The notes beneath the pieces were generated by a model. It was not told where the DNA came from. It did not search any database and saw only the letters and a program-made list of their open reading frames with translations. Positions 32,201 through 42,594 of a stretch of DNA of 64,000 bases are shown here, in pieces. Position numbers and translations under genes: made by a program. Source of the stretch: Carposina sasakii (lineage: Eukaryota > Arthropoda > Insecta > Lepidoptera > Carposinidae). Location of the stretch: contig CP053154.1 of NCBI GenBank assembly GCA_014607495.2, forward strand, positions 6,882,001 to 6,946,000, in the 5' to 3' direction. Numbering within the stretch: the first letter of the stretch is position 1; the number at the start of each line of letters is the position of its first letter.

Positions 32201-33060
32201 TCCACTCCAGATAATAATTTAGCAAGTAGATTATACCATTCTCAGGTGATACTTTTTAAAATAAATTTAAGTTTTGCAACATTATATTTATTTTTATGCT
32301 TTGGCGGGCCCACTTGCAACAATGCATAAATCTCTGTTAGACACATATGTAGTCATGTTATTTTAAGAAGTTACGTAAATTAGGCATAATTTAGCAAATC
32401 ATCATACTTACAACAAGAAAATCAATAATTGAATAAAAATATCTGAAGTTATCCAATCAAATCGATCGAGCGACATTATTGAACGAGTATCAAAACAATA
32501 TAACAAGAACGTAAAGTCCATACGGTACCCAATGGTTGTTTTATGTATGTGCAAAAGACGGTAACGTAAAATAGTGATATTGAATTCTAAGCGCGTCCCT
32601 TGTGAGAGTACGTGCCCCGAGACCAACTGTTCGAAGCCTCAACAAAAAGTCGAAATAGACGCTCTGTCCCCGCAAACAGGATAAGAAAGGAGCCATTGTA
32701 CTCTGTGCTCGATGCACTTCGGAGCTCTTGCAAATCTCAAAACATCTCTAAAGGACGTAACGAGAAAAGTTGGTTTCTCGCGGCCTCACTGTTGGAAGTT
32801 GTTGGATATTTGTTTATTTTTAAAATCGTTTCGCAAAAGTAAAAGTTTCATTTGAATTTGAGTAGATATTGGGACTGACATTGTGTTATATTTACGGTTA
32901 ATTGATTTTTTATGGCTGTGGAAGCTAGGAGATTATTTTTCCATAGCATTTTATAAAAAATATATTTTTAATTCTTGGCCTACCTATTAAAAATATGCAA
33001 ACTTCTTTCAGGAAAGAAGACATTTCTGTTATTTATTTTACCTTTCAACGCATATTTATT
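29279..33060. other. No gene recognised
   Basis: AT-rich DNA. At 30070-30110, aatcaaatcaaatattcttt resembles a LINE 3' tail. At 30700-30750 there is an old repeat shared with 16.66 kb. A GC-richer patch at 32590-32800 has a 76-codon plus frame of no recognisable family. Confidence 0.45.
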
Positions 33061-34297
33061 AACCGACTTCAAAAAGAGAGGTTATCAATTCGTGTGTATG
33101 ATGTGTGTTACCTAAGAATTATACCGATTTCAATTTTTTTTTTATACTTGGTCATGGTATAAGGTTTCCCATATTCACCACATCAGGATCTGATGATGGG
33201 ATCTTGAAGAAATCGAGGACAATCCTCGAATATTGTAGGCACATGTAGTCTGACTTTTACTGAGCGTTTTGATCACCTACACATTAACATCTGATGATGG
33301 AATCTCTAAGGAATCGAGGGATATCCTTATAAAAGGCACGAGTAGTCCGTTTTTAGATTTTATAGAGAATTTTGGTCAGCTACACATAATTAAAGGAAAC
33401 GAGGGTCTGATAATGGAGCCGCCGAAAAACAGATAGTGGAACTAACAAAATCCCCCTATGGCAAGGCCTAAGTAGTGGACTGCAATAGGCTTATGAAGAT
33501 GAAGATAATTGTGTTTTCGTGAAATTATATGTTGCGTTAAGCCATGTGTGTTACCTCAGAACTCCGTCATTTATGAACCGATTTCTGGTCATGGTATACT
33601 TCCAGGTTGGTCCCATATTCACCACATCAGGATCTGATGATGGGATCTTGGAGAAATCGAGGGCAATCCTCGAATATTGTAGGCACATGTAGTCTGTTTT
33701 TATACTTTTACTGAGCGTTTTGATCACCTACATATAAAACATAACATCTGATGATGGAATCTCTAAGGAATCTAGGGATATCCTCAAATATAAAAGGCAC
33801 GAGTACGTTTTTAGATTTTTATAGAGAATTTTGGTCAGCTACACATAATATACGAGGGTTTGATGATGGAGCCGCCGAAAAACAGATAGTGGAACTAGTA
33901 ACAAAATCCCCCTATGGCAGGGGGAGGCCTAGGTCCAGAGTAGTGGACTGCAATCTTATGAAGATGGAGATAATAAGATAATAAATTAAGTCGTGTAATT
34001 ATATGTTCCGTTAAGCCGTGTCCTAAGTAAGATGGTTATGGTAAGAGGAAGAGGTAAAATGATTGGGAACAGGGCAGGAAGAAGGAGTGCAATTATATGT
34101 TGCTTATATTGTCAGACGTCAAATTTCGAAGCCTAGTCATTTCTCTCTGTGCCCTTTCGTCATGTGGCCGATTTAATAATTTACTGACATCTAAATCTGA
34201 CAACATTATGCCTTCTAAACTTCGTACACGGCATAACGTAACATATATTTTAGAAAAAATTTACTTTAGTTTTGGCTCATAGGGGCGGAAGTCGGTT
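33061..34297 (+). mobile_element. AACCGACTTC-ended DNA element, copy 1, with internal tandem duplication
   Basis: It starts AACCGACTTC (33061-33070) and ends GAAGTCGGTT (34288-34297). Inside, a block of about 450 bp beginning near cccatattcaccacatcagg occurs twice (from about 33168 and from about 33611). Both copies include a short RTE-end piece (agtggactgcaat). The right third matches the inverted copy at 48.7-49.6 kb. Confidence 0.8.
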
Positions 34298-34352
34298 TTT
34301 CGTTTAAAAAAAAATTATTTTATTCTTTATTTAGTGCACAGAGCTACTTATC

Positions 34353-34616
34353 TACAGGATGTAACAGAAAGGATATGTTAAGCGAAAAGCTATGTAAATA
34401 GCCCACTATAGAGACCTATTTCCAAAATTTGAGACTCGAAATCACATGTTTACTTTTTAAGATTATATGAACATTCCTGAGTTGTTTAGAAATTCTCCAT
34501 ACTAACTGGAAAAATAAACATGTGATTTCTGAGTCTGAAATTTTGTAGTTAGGTTCCTTTTAGTGGGCTATTTAACATAGCTTTTCGCTTAATATACCCC
34601 TTTTGTTACACCTGTA
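34353..34616. mobile_element. Foldback MITE (264 bp)
   Basis: The left end tacaggatgtaacagaaagg continuing to atagcccacta pairs with the right end through the complement of tagtgggctatttaacatag...gttacacctgta, over about 55 bp with a few mismatches. No ORF. Confidence 0.85.
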
Positions 34617-34629
34617 TACATATAGGTAT

Positions 34630-34837
34630 AATAAATTTGTAACGTATCGATGTTTGTGCACGCTAATCTCAGAAACGGCTGAACCAATTTCGATGCAGTT
34701 TTCAGGATTATATCGTGACAGGTCCCACTTAAAATATAGGCTACATTTTATCCCGGGAAAATGCTTTTATCCCGGATAATTTCGACATTTTGTTTTTTCT
34801 ACAGTTCACGCTGGACGGAGTCGCGGGCGTCCACTAG
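34630..34837 (+). mobile_element. Helitron-like 3' end fragment
   Basis: It contains ttatcccgggaaaatgcttt and ggagtcgcgggcgtccactag ending in CTAG before T, closely similar to the 3' half of the copy at 26.0-26.2 kb. The 5' terminus was not located with certainty. Confidence 0.65.
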
Positions 34838-35023
34838 TTAATTTATAAATACTAAACTTGTAGGAACAGTGGTCATGATGCAGGTCACGCAGAGCCCCTG
34901 GCGCTTCTCTCTACTTCTCTTTACTTATGTTTAGATTATCCGATATAAACTAATATATTTTAACGGATTATATTAATGGAGAAGTGTTTTTATAAATTTA
35001 TCTTAGTCAAGATATTATACATT

Positions 35024-35186
35024 ATAAAATTATTAATAAAGAAAATGGAAAAAATTCTTCACCCGAGTGGGAATCTAACCCACGGCCGCTTAGTGGTTAT
35101 AGCGGCTGGCACGGTTTGCAGCGGTCGTGGGTTAGATTCCCACTCGGGTGAAGAAATTTTTACATTTTCTTTATTAATAATTTTAT
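35024..35186. repeat. Long near-perfect palindrome with tRNA-like arms
   Basis: Arms of about 66 bp (35024-35090 and 35120-35186) are inverted copies separated by about 29 bp. Each arm contains gtgggttagattcccactcg, which resembles a tRNA T-arm and B box. The centre (ttagtggttatagcggctgg) resembles an A box. One arm recurs alone at 48596-48655. It looks like a SINE inserted or copied head to head. Confidence 0.85.
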
Positions 35187-35439
35187 GATATATTTTATAT
35201 AGAGGACATTTTCAACATGGCGAATTATTGAATTATTCCTATTTTGATGGATCTGGCTTTCAGGGAAATTAATATGTGAAGTGTCTGATACCAAGTATTT
35301 AATTTCTTGCTATCAGATGAATCGGTAATATAATATACATTAAAAAGTCATAAAATATTACGTACTTACCTAAAATGTTTGACAGGAATATCTTATTTCA
35401 ATATATTATTGCCGTAGGTTTTTTATTTATTATATAAGG

Positions 35440-35560
35440 CCAAGTTGCGGGCGTCGGTTGGATGCAGGCTGCTTCCGACCGGTCGGAGTGGAGGTTGTTG
35501 GGGGAGGCCTAGGTCCAACAGTGGACTTCTCAGGGCTGTAAATGATGAATGATGATATAA
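35440..35560 (+). pseudogene. RTE-type polymerase C-terminal fragment
   Basis: Translation gives VAGVGWMQAASDRSEWRLLG followed by E-A-stop-V-Q-Q-W-T. The conserved Tyr codon has become TAG. It ends at TGA with tgatgaatgatgat after it, the same RTE 3' end as at 23.1 kb but a separate, more intact copy of the last about 30 codons. Confidence 0.85.
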
Positions 35561-35571
35561 TAGAGGTTCTT

Positions 35572-35645
35572 TTACAATTTTAATCAAGGGTCACATAATC
35601 CCTGGGTGGTTTATGCGTGACCCTTGTCCCCCACCACTTATATCT
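35572..35645 (-). repeat. Non-LTR retrotransposon 3' UTR fragment
   Basis: The sequence caagggtcacataatccctg...ttatgcgtgacccttgtccc is the inverted counterpart of 59461-59540, where it lies just upstream of a poly(A) tail. It is therefore a truncated copy of the same LINE in the opposite orientation. Confidence 0.75.
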
Positions 35646-36699
35646 AAGTACTTATTAATACTACTTACCTACTTTCTATTCTATTGAAGCATTGCCCATG
35701 TTATATACATGTTATATACATGGTACATGCTGATTTATAGATGACTGAAAAATTACTATTCAACGTCTTTGAAAACAATAAAAGTTAATGAAAGCAAGCA
35801 CAATTTGAATTGAATTTAAGCATCTCACGTCTGCTGCACGTCGTAAACTCCTTGTGAAACTCCAGACGCTAAAATTAAGTATTTCTTTTAACACGCTATT
35901 TAGTATATGAGCCAAGTTCTTTTCAACGAAATAAAATCTTGAGCTATTGATGATATAATTAACTTAATCAATCTCATCTTAATTATTATTAGTCTAAGTT
36001 ATAATTTTTCTTATATATAATTGGGAAAATATATTATAGATACGCATTTGGAGAAAGCTTCGTCAATGTACAAGCTAAATTGTATTTTAAAATGTCAATT
36101 GCTCCGCTATTGAAGTTTTTGCTCAGTGCGACATGTAGGATAGAAAGAAACAATAATTATATTATTTATTCACTGTCAAATCAGACAAATATCATATGCT
36201 TATTCAACTGTACAAAATCCGAGGTCAGTGCTTGTCGAAGTGAGATGAGTGGAGAAACAATGGCTCGTCTCAGCCGGGACAAAACAATGGTATCCAAATC
36301 CGAACCTCTCTCATTCCGTTTTTGTTTCGCGGCCCCAGATGTTCGTGTAGCGCGGCTCATCTGAGGATTAGTGTCGTATTCTGTCCCACATTTACAAAGT
36401 TCTTTCTGGCCGCTTTACAGTCGAATAGGGGACATGTTCAAATGCGTCTTGAGATATAATGTATCAACATATAGGTACTCGCTGCCTATACTAACGGAAA
36501 ATTGATATTTACTCTAAAATCCAATAATTTTAAATATTCAGTTTTTGTAAGTGTTGGAGCCCGAACTGCATAACAACCGTGATAATTTCTTTATTATACT
36601 CGTATGAGGTTAATATGAATATAGGCTCTAGATTGTCTAGGCCCTCGTCAAAGCTTAGCTTATATCAGTAATACCTAATTAGCTTTTTTTATATGTTAA

Positions 36700-36790
36700 A
36701 TAGGCTTACGCTTGACCACAACGCGCCTGATGGTAAGCACCGTTGCAGTCTAAGATGGAGCTTTGGCAAAGAGCTCCTGAATACATATTA
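36700..36790 (+). repeat. Dispersed repeat fragment
   Basis: The block acgcgcctgatggtaagcac followed by gcagtctaagatgg is a motif I associate with common lepidopteran interspersed repeats. Only a short fragment is present. Confidence 0.5.
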
Positions 36791-37689
36791 TGTACAACCC
36801 GTTTTAAAATAATAAACAATGTGTAGTTTGAAGCTAAGAATCTTCCTATCAAACTAATTGTAGGTAGTTAGGTAGGCAATATAACGTTTTATGAAATCGC
36901 GTAAAGAACTAAATTATTACTACGTAAAGCCCCATTTAACCTACAATTTTAATCCATATTATATAAGCCATTTGCATTACAACAAATTCATTTTTTTAGA
37001 GTGAAAACCTTTTAACATAATAATTGAACGCATCGCATTAGTATTAATTAATTTGATAGGTGCTGAAAAGATAAGCGCTAAGCAGTTTTATTTCATTACC
37101 TTTCTAGGGATAAGTTAATTGGACGGTCGGCGTAAAGGGCAGAGCGCGGTAAATTGTAAAAATTTTACAACGTCCTTAGCAAATTGAGGTGCTCAGGTAA
37201 GCACGAGTATTAATGAGAGACTGTTCCCGTTACAAAGTCTAGCCGGCACACTCCCACCGAGAAAATTACGCGAAAATTTACATAATAGAGAATCCGTGGC
37301 CACCCTAGTCCTTTGAAAGTCCGAGGTGGCCAGTGTTGCCAGCTACATTAAATTAACATACCTCTTACTTCGTTTGTGAGGGCTACACCAGCACAGTCTA
37401 ATTTGAAATCATAAAGTGACCCCGCAGGGCATTTTCGGGATATCACAATAAAGCTCGTGGATATTAATATTGTGTTATATCCGGCTCAATTGTTCGTCGA
37501 ATTTATTAACTTTTTCTGATAGTACTGTTCAGTTCCAGTCAATTGTAACAAAAAGTTGTCAAAATTAATTTAGATTTATAAAGACAAAATAGCTTAATAT
37601 ATTTTTTAAATTGAATTTATTCGTAATCTGTGTCTAGTTATGTGTAAATAAGTAGGGAGAAGTTACTTGTGTCCACTTTTATTTTTGGA

Positions 37690-37900
37690 CAACAGTATAT
37701 CAGCGCAGGCTTCATAACCTGCATATGCTGAGCTGAGGCCATTTCACAATATTTAGCTATAAATGTTTTTTTTTTGTTTTTAAATAGTAATAAGGACTTA
37801 ACAAAGTAATTGTTTTCCCAATAGCTGTGAATGTTGTCATAGAGGAATACTTTTATTCCTCTATGATGTTGTGAATAAATTTATTTGATTTGATTTGGTA
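37690..37900 (+). mobile_element. Non-LTR retrotransposon 3' UTR/tail with hairpin
   Basis: It ends gaataaatttatttgatttg, typical of Jockey/CR1-like insect LINE tails. A perfect 13-bp stem with a 4-base loop (37837-37866, tcatagaggaata and complement) precedes the AATAAA. No coding part remains. Confidence 0.6.
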
Positions 37901-38349
37901 TGAACATATTAAATATTGATTAATTTGGCTAATAATTTAAAATTATTATCTAACAATGGGTAACTCCGTACTGTAAAAAACAACTAAAATTTCAATTTCA
38001 AACAGCATTTAAACGAAGCTAGACTAGGAGTCTACGCAATTTATTTTCCCACGTCGCCGTATCCAAACAAAGCAGTTCCTATTTATTACAACTGTGAACG
38101 CTAAGCTTAAAATTAAATACTATCAGAGACAAATACTAGGTAGTGAGCTGAATTGTCGATCGAATCGCCGAGCGAATTGCTCGAATCCGCACAACTAAAA
38201 ACCTACGCTGCAGCTAGTAATTGTGTGACCGCATCATTATTGCCATGAACCTGAGAAGAGTTGAGGAGTTACTTCTGTTTGGTTATTTGTAATTGAGAAA
38301 TATCACTATCTAAATAAGAGTAGGTACTATAAATATTTGAACGTGCTGT

Positions 38350-38450
38350 GTGGTGTCGGCAGAGTAGAATAACACCATCTCAAGTCTGTTTGTGGATATC
38401 GTAAGAGGCGATTAAGGGTTTCCGGGAGGTAAGCATCAGCGTCTCAGGTT
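38350..38450 (+). repeat. Fragment of the RTE-related short repeat
   Basis: It contains gtaagaggcgattaagggtt and tccgggagg, matching the interior of the 23.6-kb and 6.2-kb copies. Both ends are lost. Confidence 0.6.
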
Positions 38451-40420
38451 ATTTAAGATATTTTACCATTTTCTAGTGCATAAAGATTGAAATAAACTTA
38501 TTTTAAAGAACATGAAAGATTTACTAGACTGGGTTAATCAAGCAATCTTTTGTAAACCAAATATTTTCTACAATTCACAGCGGACTTCAAAAATGAAACC
38601 AGAATACACCGAAAATTTCGTTATACGAGTTAAAATACTTCAGAATATGCCGGTAAGCATTAAGTTGAGAGAGCAAATTGTCCGATTCAGCGCTATCTAC
38701 TAAAAACCTAAATGGTGCAGCAGCTCCTGACCGCGTCATTAGGTAAGTGATTACAGCTGGCTGTCTGTCGGGAATCTTCCTCTATTATTTTATTGTCTAC
38801 AGTTAAACTGACTTTATCGGGTGCTGTAAAAGCTTATTTATTTTAATAGAACCTATCAGTAGCAATATGTTATATAAGCAGACGTCGTCGACGTGGTGTA
38901 AAATATGAACCTAAGTAGGATTACATGCTTTGTTTAAATATCTTTGGCTTACCTATATCTATCAATAATAATGCCATTAAAATGGTAATGCTATTAAAAA
39001 ATAATGTAAATTATTTAAATAAATAAAAAATTACTATGTCAATAATAGGTAGATATTCATAAAATAAACATGACTTGTTGAACACAATTTAAATCTGCTA
39101 AGATCTATTTTTTCGAAGACACTGAATCGGCACAAGTCATTAGGTGATTGCAGCTTCCAGCAGCGTCTCGGCAGGATTATTTACCTCTTATTACTTTTGT
39201 GTGTTTTATTCTGTTATTTCTAAATTTATTGCGTAGAGTTGCTAAGTTATTTGTCGGTCGGTAAAAACCGTCTAAGTACAATTTTATTTGTCATTTATTT
39301 GACCGATAGGTATTTGGCAAAAGGCAAAAACAACAAAATAAACTTTACACCTAATAATTTGAAGGAAAGCATTTCCTTATTGTAGCTATTGTATGTAGCT
39401 TGTTAGTTATATAAGCTACAAATATATAATTAGCTACAAATATTCTATGTTCACTTCCCATAAAATTACGTACTATAACTTGAAATGGGCAAAGTTAATC
39501 TATAACGAAGAAATAGATTAATCTGCAGCAAGTAACATCAAGTTAGCGTAGCAAGTTAACATCTGAAGGGTTGATTAGTGTCTATAAATAGGTTCACATC
39601 GGAAACTCTACTAATAGTTGGTAGATGGCTTAGGAGGGGTTATTCGCATTTCAATTCTAATAATAAAATTGGTGTCGAAATTTTTTTTTCCTTAATAAAA
39701 TCCACCGAGAATTAAATCGGTCTTTATCCAATCGAATTAAAAAGGTACATTCAATTCATGAGTGAGGGTAGCCTCAAGGAAAAGAAAATGATTGAGAAAG
39801 TCATCCTTTTGTATTTTAAGCGGCCCAAAGGCGTTAGTAAATTAATAGAAAATTAAGTAAAGTAACATGACTGTCTGGATAAGCGAAAAGATTTGTAAAA
39901 TAGTGAATTTCATTATAGGGTTAGCGGTCGTATCATGCATTTGCTTTGGAGGCTTTGGTTCTAGCACATTAGAATACGCTAAAATAAATTGAGGCTATCA
40001 ATGCAAAAGTGATGCACTTAGGAGTAATTAAAGGTAATTAAAAAATCACCAAAACTGCAATCATTAAAAAATATGGGTTACATCACTTTTGCACTGTTAG
40101 CCTCAATTATACCACACAAGAACAAAATCAAATTCGTCGTATTTGGAAATAAATAAAAATGAGTGAAAAGTCGTTTAAAACAAAACAGAATACCAGGTGG
40201 TGCGACCGTTTGGATCTCTCTGTAGGTATCCTAATGCGAAACCAGCCTCGATGTCACGTAATGCATCATCGCCGACAGCTATGTGCCAAATGACCTTAAA
40301 CCTCTCCTAAATAAATCAATAAATTTCCGTCCACTGATACAGGAAATTGTTGACAGATGGCACTGCTACACACGGATATTCATGCTATATAATGCATGTC
40401 GACCGTGGTTGTATTGATAT

Positions 40421-40879
40421 TGTTACGACCGGGGAGTTTACCCATTGGCTCACTAGATGTCGCTAGTAGCAGAATAGAACGCAATATCGTTTACTAGCAT
40501 GATCTGTTGTAGTCTCGGCGTGTTTAGTTTATGCGTCGTTGAATGAACGCCCGAGAACGTTCCAGGTTTGCCCGGATAACACACACGGGGTTTTTGTAGA
40601 TGGGTCGCTCGGGTATATTCCCGAATGTTCGGGACCGAACGTCGAGCCGTATAAATACGACGGATCTCGGCCGACGGAGTCAGTCTTAGTTCAGTCTTGT
40701 TATAAGATTGAGAAGCTAAACAAGCGAAGGAAAACGATACCAGCGATAGTTTAATGCTGTTTAGTTAAAGTGTGATTAGTGCTGTAATTTTGTAACCTGC
40801 TCCACCTAATAAAGAGTTCTAACACCTACGCCTACCTTTTAATCGGCAGCTCCGAATCACCCGTACCCAGTACGTAAAA
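40421..40879 (+). repeat. 5' LTR
   Basis: It contains TATAAATA (40650-40657), an initiator TCAGTC 30 bases on, and AATAAA (40808-40813), so U3, R and U5 can be drawn. The last bases read AAAA where the 3' LTR reads AACA, one of about six differences. Confidence 0.93.
40650..40685 (+). promoter_or_regulatory. LTR promoter: TATA box and initiator
   Basis: TATAAATA at 40650 and TCAGTC at 40680-40685 put the predicted start at about 40682. The same arrangement is present in the 3' LTR. Confidence 0.7.
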
Positions 40880-40880
40880 A

Positions 40881-40898
40881 TTGGTGTCAGAAGTGAGG
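40881..40898 (+). other. Primer-binding-like site
   Basis: The sequence ttggtgtcagaagtgagg lies one base after the 5' LTR. TGG at its start would pair with the CCA end of a tRNA. The tRNA species was not identified. Confidence 0.6.
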
Positions 40899-40910
40899 AT
40901 TTGGAGTAGA

Positions 40911-42212
40911 ATGTCGATTGTCAACAAGGAAGGCATGGAGCGAAGGAGTAGCATTGTCGGTGAGCCGGAGACCGTGGAATCTGCTCGTGCAGCAGTAGCA
41001 ACGGCGACATCACCTTCGGTGAATGCTATGCTTCGAGAATGTTTTAGTCAACTAATGCAAATGAAGATGGAAATGGCGGAGGGGCTTCGCGTAATCGACA
41101 AACATTTCAACGAGCTGGACAATACTTATGCGAACTACTGCAAGACCTTTGGGATTAAGTCGAATGTTGGGAATATCGAGAAAGTGGTCTCTGAGCTGGA
41201 CGACCCGTGTGCTAACATCTGCACAGACGTTGAGGCAAAGTCGGTAGTGAAGGACGTTCACCAGGAGCCGCACTCGGAGGAAGTGCACGGGGCGGCTGAG
41301 GGGGTGAAACGGGTTGAAATGGATAGTGGATCCGGAGGAAGACTTACCTCAATAGTCAAGGTCGACAGCGCATGTGAGGACATTCGGATGGACGTGACGG
41401 AGTCGGACGTGGAGATCGTACGCCAGGAGCCGCACTCGGGAGTAGTGCGTGATGTGGTCGAGGAGGTGAAGCAGACCGAGGTGGATGGAGGATCTGGAGG
41501 ATTTGGCTCCATCAGTGATGGCTGCAGTGATCTTGACCACATGGGTGTTGGCTGTGATGAGAGTGATGTGGTTGCGTCGAGTTGGAATAAAGATTGTGGC
41601 AATGAGTCAGAGACACCTGCTAGTGATGTGGAACAGGTGGAAGATCCTGAGCAGAAGAGTGATGAAGAATTGGTTATAGCTAATGGAAGAAGGATATGTG
41701 AAATGGACTGGATCAGTGATGGTCTACAGGTAGAAGATCGAATGAAGGACGAGAACTACGGCAAAGTGAGGACATGGAACAGGAAACTGGTTTTGAGAGT
41801 GATGCCTATGGATAAGGAACAGGAAAGTGATATGCGCTTGGATGGTGTTAGCTCAACAAGTGGCAGTATTGGTTTGATGTTGAGTGCATATGTGGAGACT
41901 ATAAGCAACTGGAAGGTTAGACGCAGAAGAAGAACAGCGGGGTCGTTTGTGTGGCTGCATCATCCAGTGCGACGTAAAAAGAAGGCACCTAATTTGTGGA
42001 AGAAATGGTATATGCCGAGCAGAGTAGTTGCCCGACGGCGGTCGCAGGATGCAGTAAGAAAAAGATGTGATGACCGGATGCTCTTTGTGGCGGCAGCGAT
42101 GATGTTCGGGACGAACATCTCTAGGAAGGGGGCAGTGTTACGACCGGGGAGTTTACCCATTGGCTCACTAGATGTCGCTAGTAGCAGAATAGAACGCAAT
42201 ATCGTTTACTAG
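40911..42212 (+). CDS. Sole ORF of the LTR element, 433 aa, gag-like position, unknown family
   Basis: The first in-frame ATG is at 40911; the frame is open from 40881. The protein is acidic in its first 280 residues and strongly basic near the end (RRRRR at 337-341, RRKKK at 354-358, ARRRS at 374-378). Residues about 92-145 and 146-199 are two copies of a 54-residue repeat sharing QEPHS, a VK..E core and a GSGG end. No CCHC knuckle, D(T/S)G protease or YxDD motif was found. The last about 25 codons run into the 3' LTR and stop at TAG (42210-42212). By position it could be a gag-like nucleocapsid substitute, or a passenger ORF. The intact frame over 433 codons is notable for a non-autonomous element. 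Confidence 0.75.
   Translation: MSIVNKEGMERRSSIVGEPETVESARAAVATATSPSVNAMLRECFSQLMQMKMEMAEGLRVIDKHFNELDNTYANYCKTFGIKSNVGNIEKVVSELDDPCANICTDVEAKSVVKDVHQEPHSEEVHGAAEGVKRVEMDSGSGGRLTSIVKVDSACEDIRMDVTESDVEIVRQEPHSGVVRDVVEEVKQTEVDGGSGGFGSISDGCSDLDHMGVGCDESDVVASSWNKDCGNESETPASDVEQVEDPEQKSDEELVIANGRRICEMDWISDGLQVEDRMKDENYGKVRTWNRKLVLRVMPMDKEQESDMRLDGVSSTSGSIGLMLSAYVETISNWKVRRRRRTAGSFVWLHHPVRRKKKAPNLWKKWYMPSRVVARRRSQDAVRKRCDDRMLFVAAAMMFGTNISRKGAVLRPGSLPIGSLDVASSRIERNIVY
42122..42135 (+). other. Polypurine tract
   Basis: The sequence taggaagggggcag lies immediately before the 3' LTR, the usual plus-strand primer position. Confidence 0.7.
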
Positions 42213-42594
42213 CATGTTCTGTTGTAGTCTCGGCGTGTTTAGTTTATGCATCGTTGAATGCACGCCCGAGAACGTTCCAGGTTTGCCCGGATAACACACA
42301 CGGGGTTTTTGTAGATGGGTCGCTCGGGTATATTCCCGAATGTTCGGGACCGAACGTCGAGCCGTATAAATACGACGGATCTCGGCCGACGGAGTCAGTC
42401 TTAGTTCAGTCTTGTTATAAGATTGAGAAGCTAAACAAGCGAAGGAAAACGATACCAGCGATAGTTTAATGCTGTTTAGTTAAAGTGTGATTAGTGCTGT
42501 AATTTTGTAACCTCCTCCACCCAATAAAGAGTTCTAACACCTACGCCTACCTTTTAATCGGCAGCTCCGAATCACCCGTACCCAGTACGTAACA
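42136..42594 (+). repeat. 3' LTR
   Basis: Same length and order as the 5' LTR. It ends AACA, followed by the ATAT target duplication. Confidence 0.93.

Larger units (their letters stand above)
35646..40420. other. No gene recognised; scattered repeat fragments
   Basis: AT-rich with GC-richer patches at 36220-36420, 37100-37180 and 37230-37450. Three related short segments containing (g)tcattaggt or gcatcattat lie near 38230, 38735 and 39140. No splice-bounded coding exon was found. Confidence 0.45.
40421..42594 (+). mobile_element. Complete non-autonomous LTR retrotransposon
   Basis: Two 459-bp direct LTRs (40421-40879 and 42136-42594) begin TGTTACGACC and differ at about six positions. The element is flanked by ATAT on both sides (40417-40420 and 42595-42598). 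A TGG-starting primer-binding-like site follows the 5' LTR, and a polypurine tract (aggaagggggcag) precedes the 3' LTR. The 1.26-kb interior holds one ORF, with no protease, reverse transcriptase, RNase H or integrase motif. A 4-bp duplication and the TG...CA ends suggest a Ty3/gypsy-type integrase acting in trans. The small LTR divergence suggests a fairly recent insertion. Confidence 0.93.

Noticed and set aside
40539..40754. 71-codon ORF present in both LTRs (40539-40754 and 42254-42469)
   Set aside because: It spans the LTR TATA box, so it could not be translated whole from LTR-started RNA. The two LTRs are young duplicates, so shared openness is no evidence of selection.
41258..41602. 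114-codon minus-strand ORF
   Set aside because: Antisense shadow of the 433-aa ORF of the LTR element.
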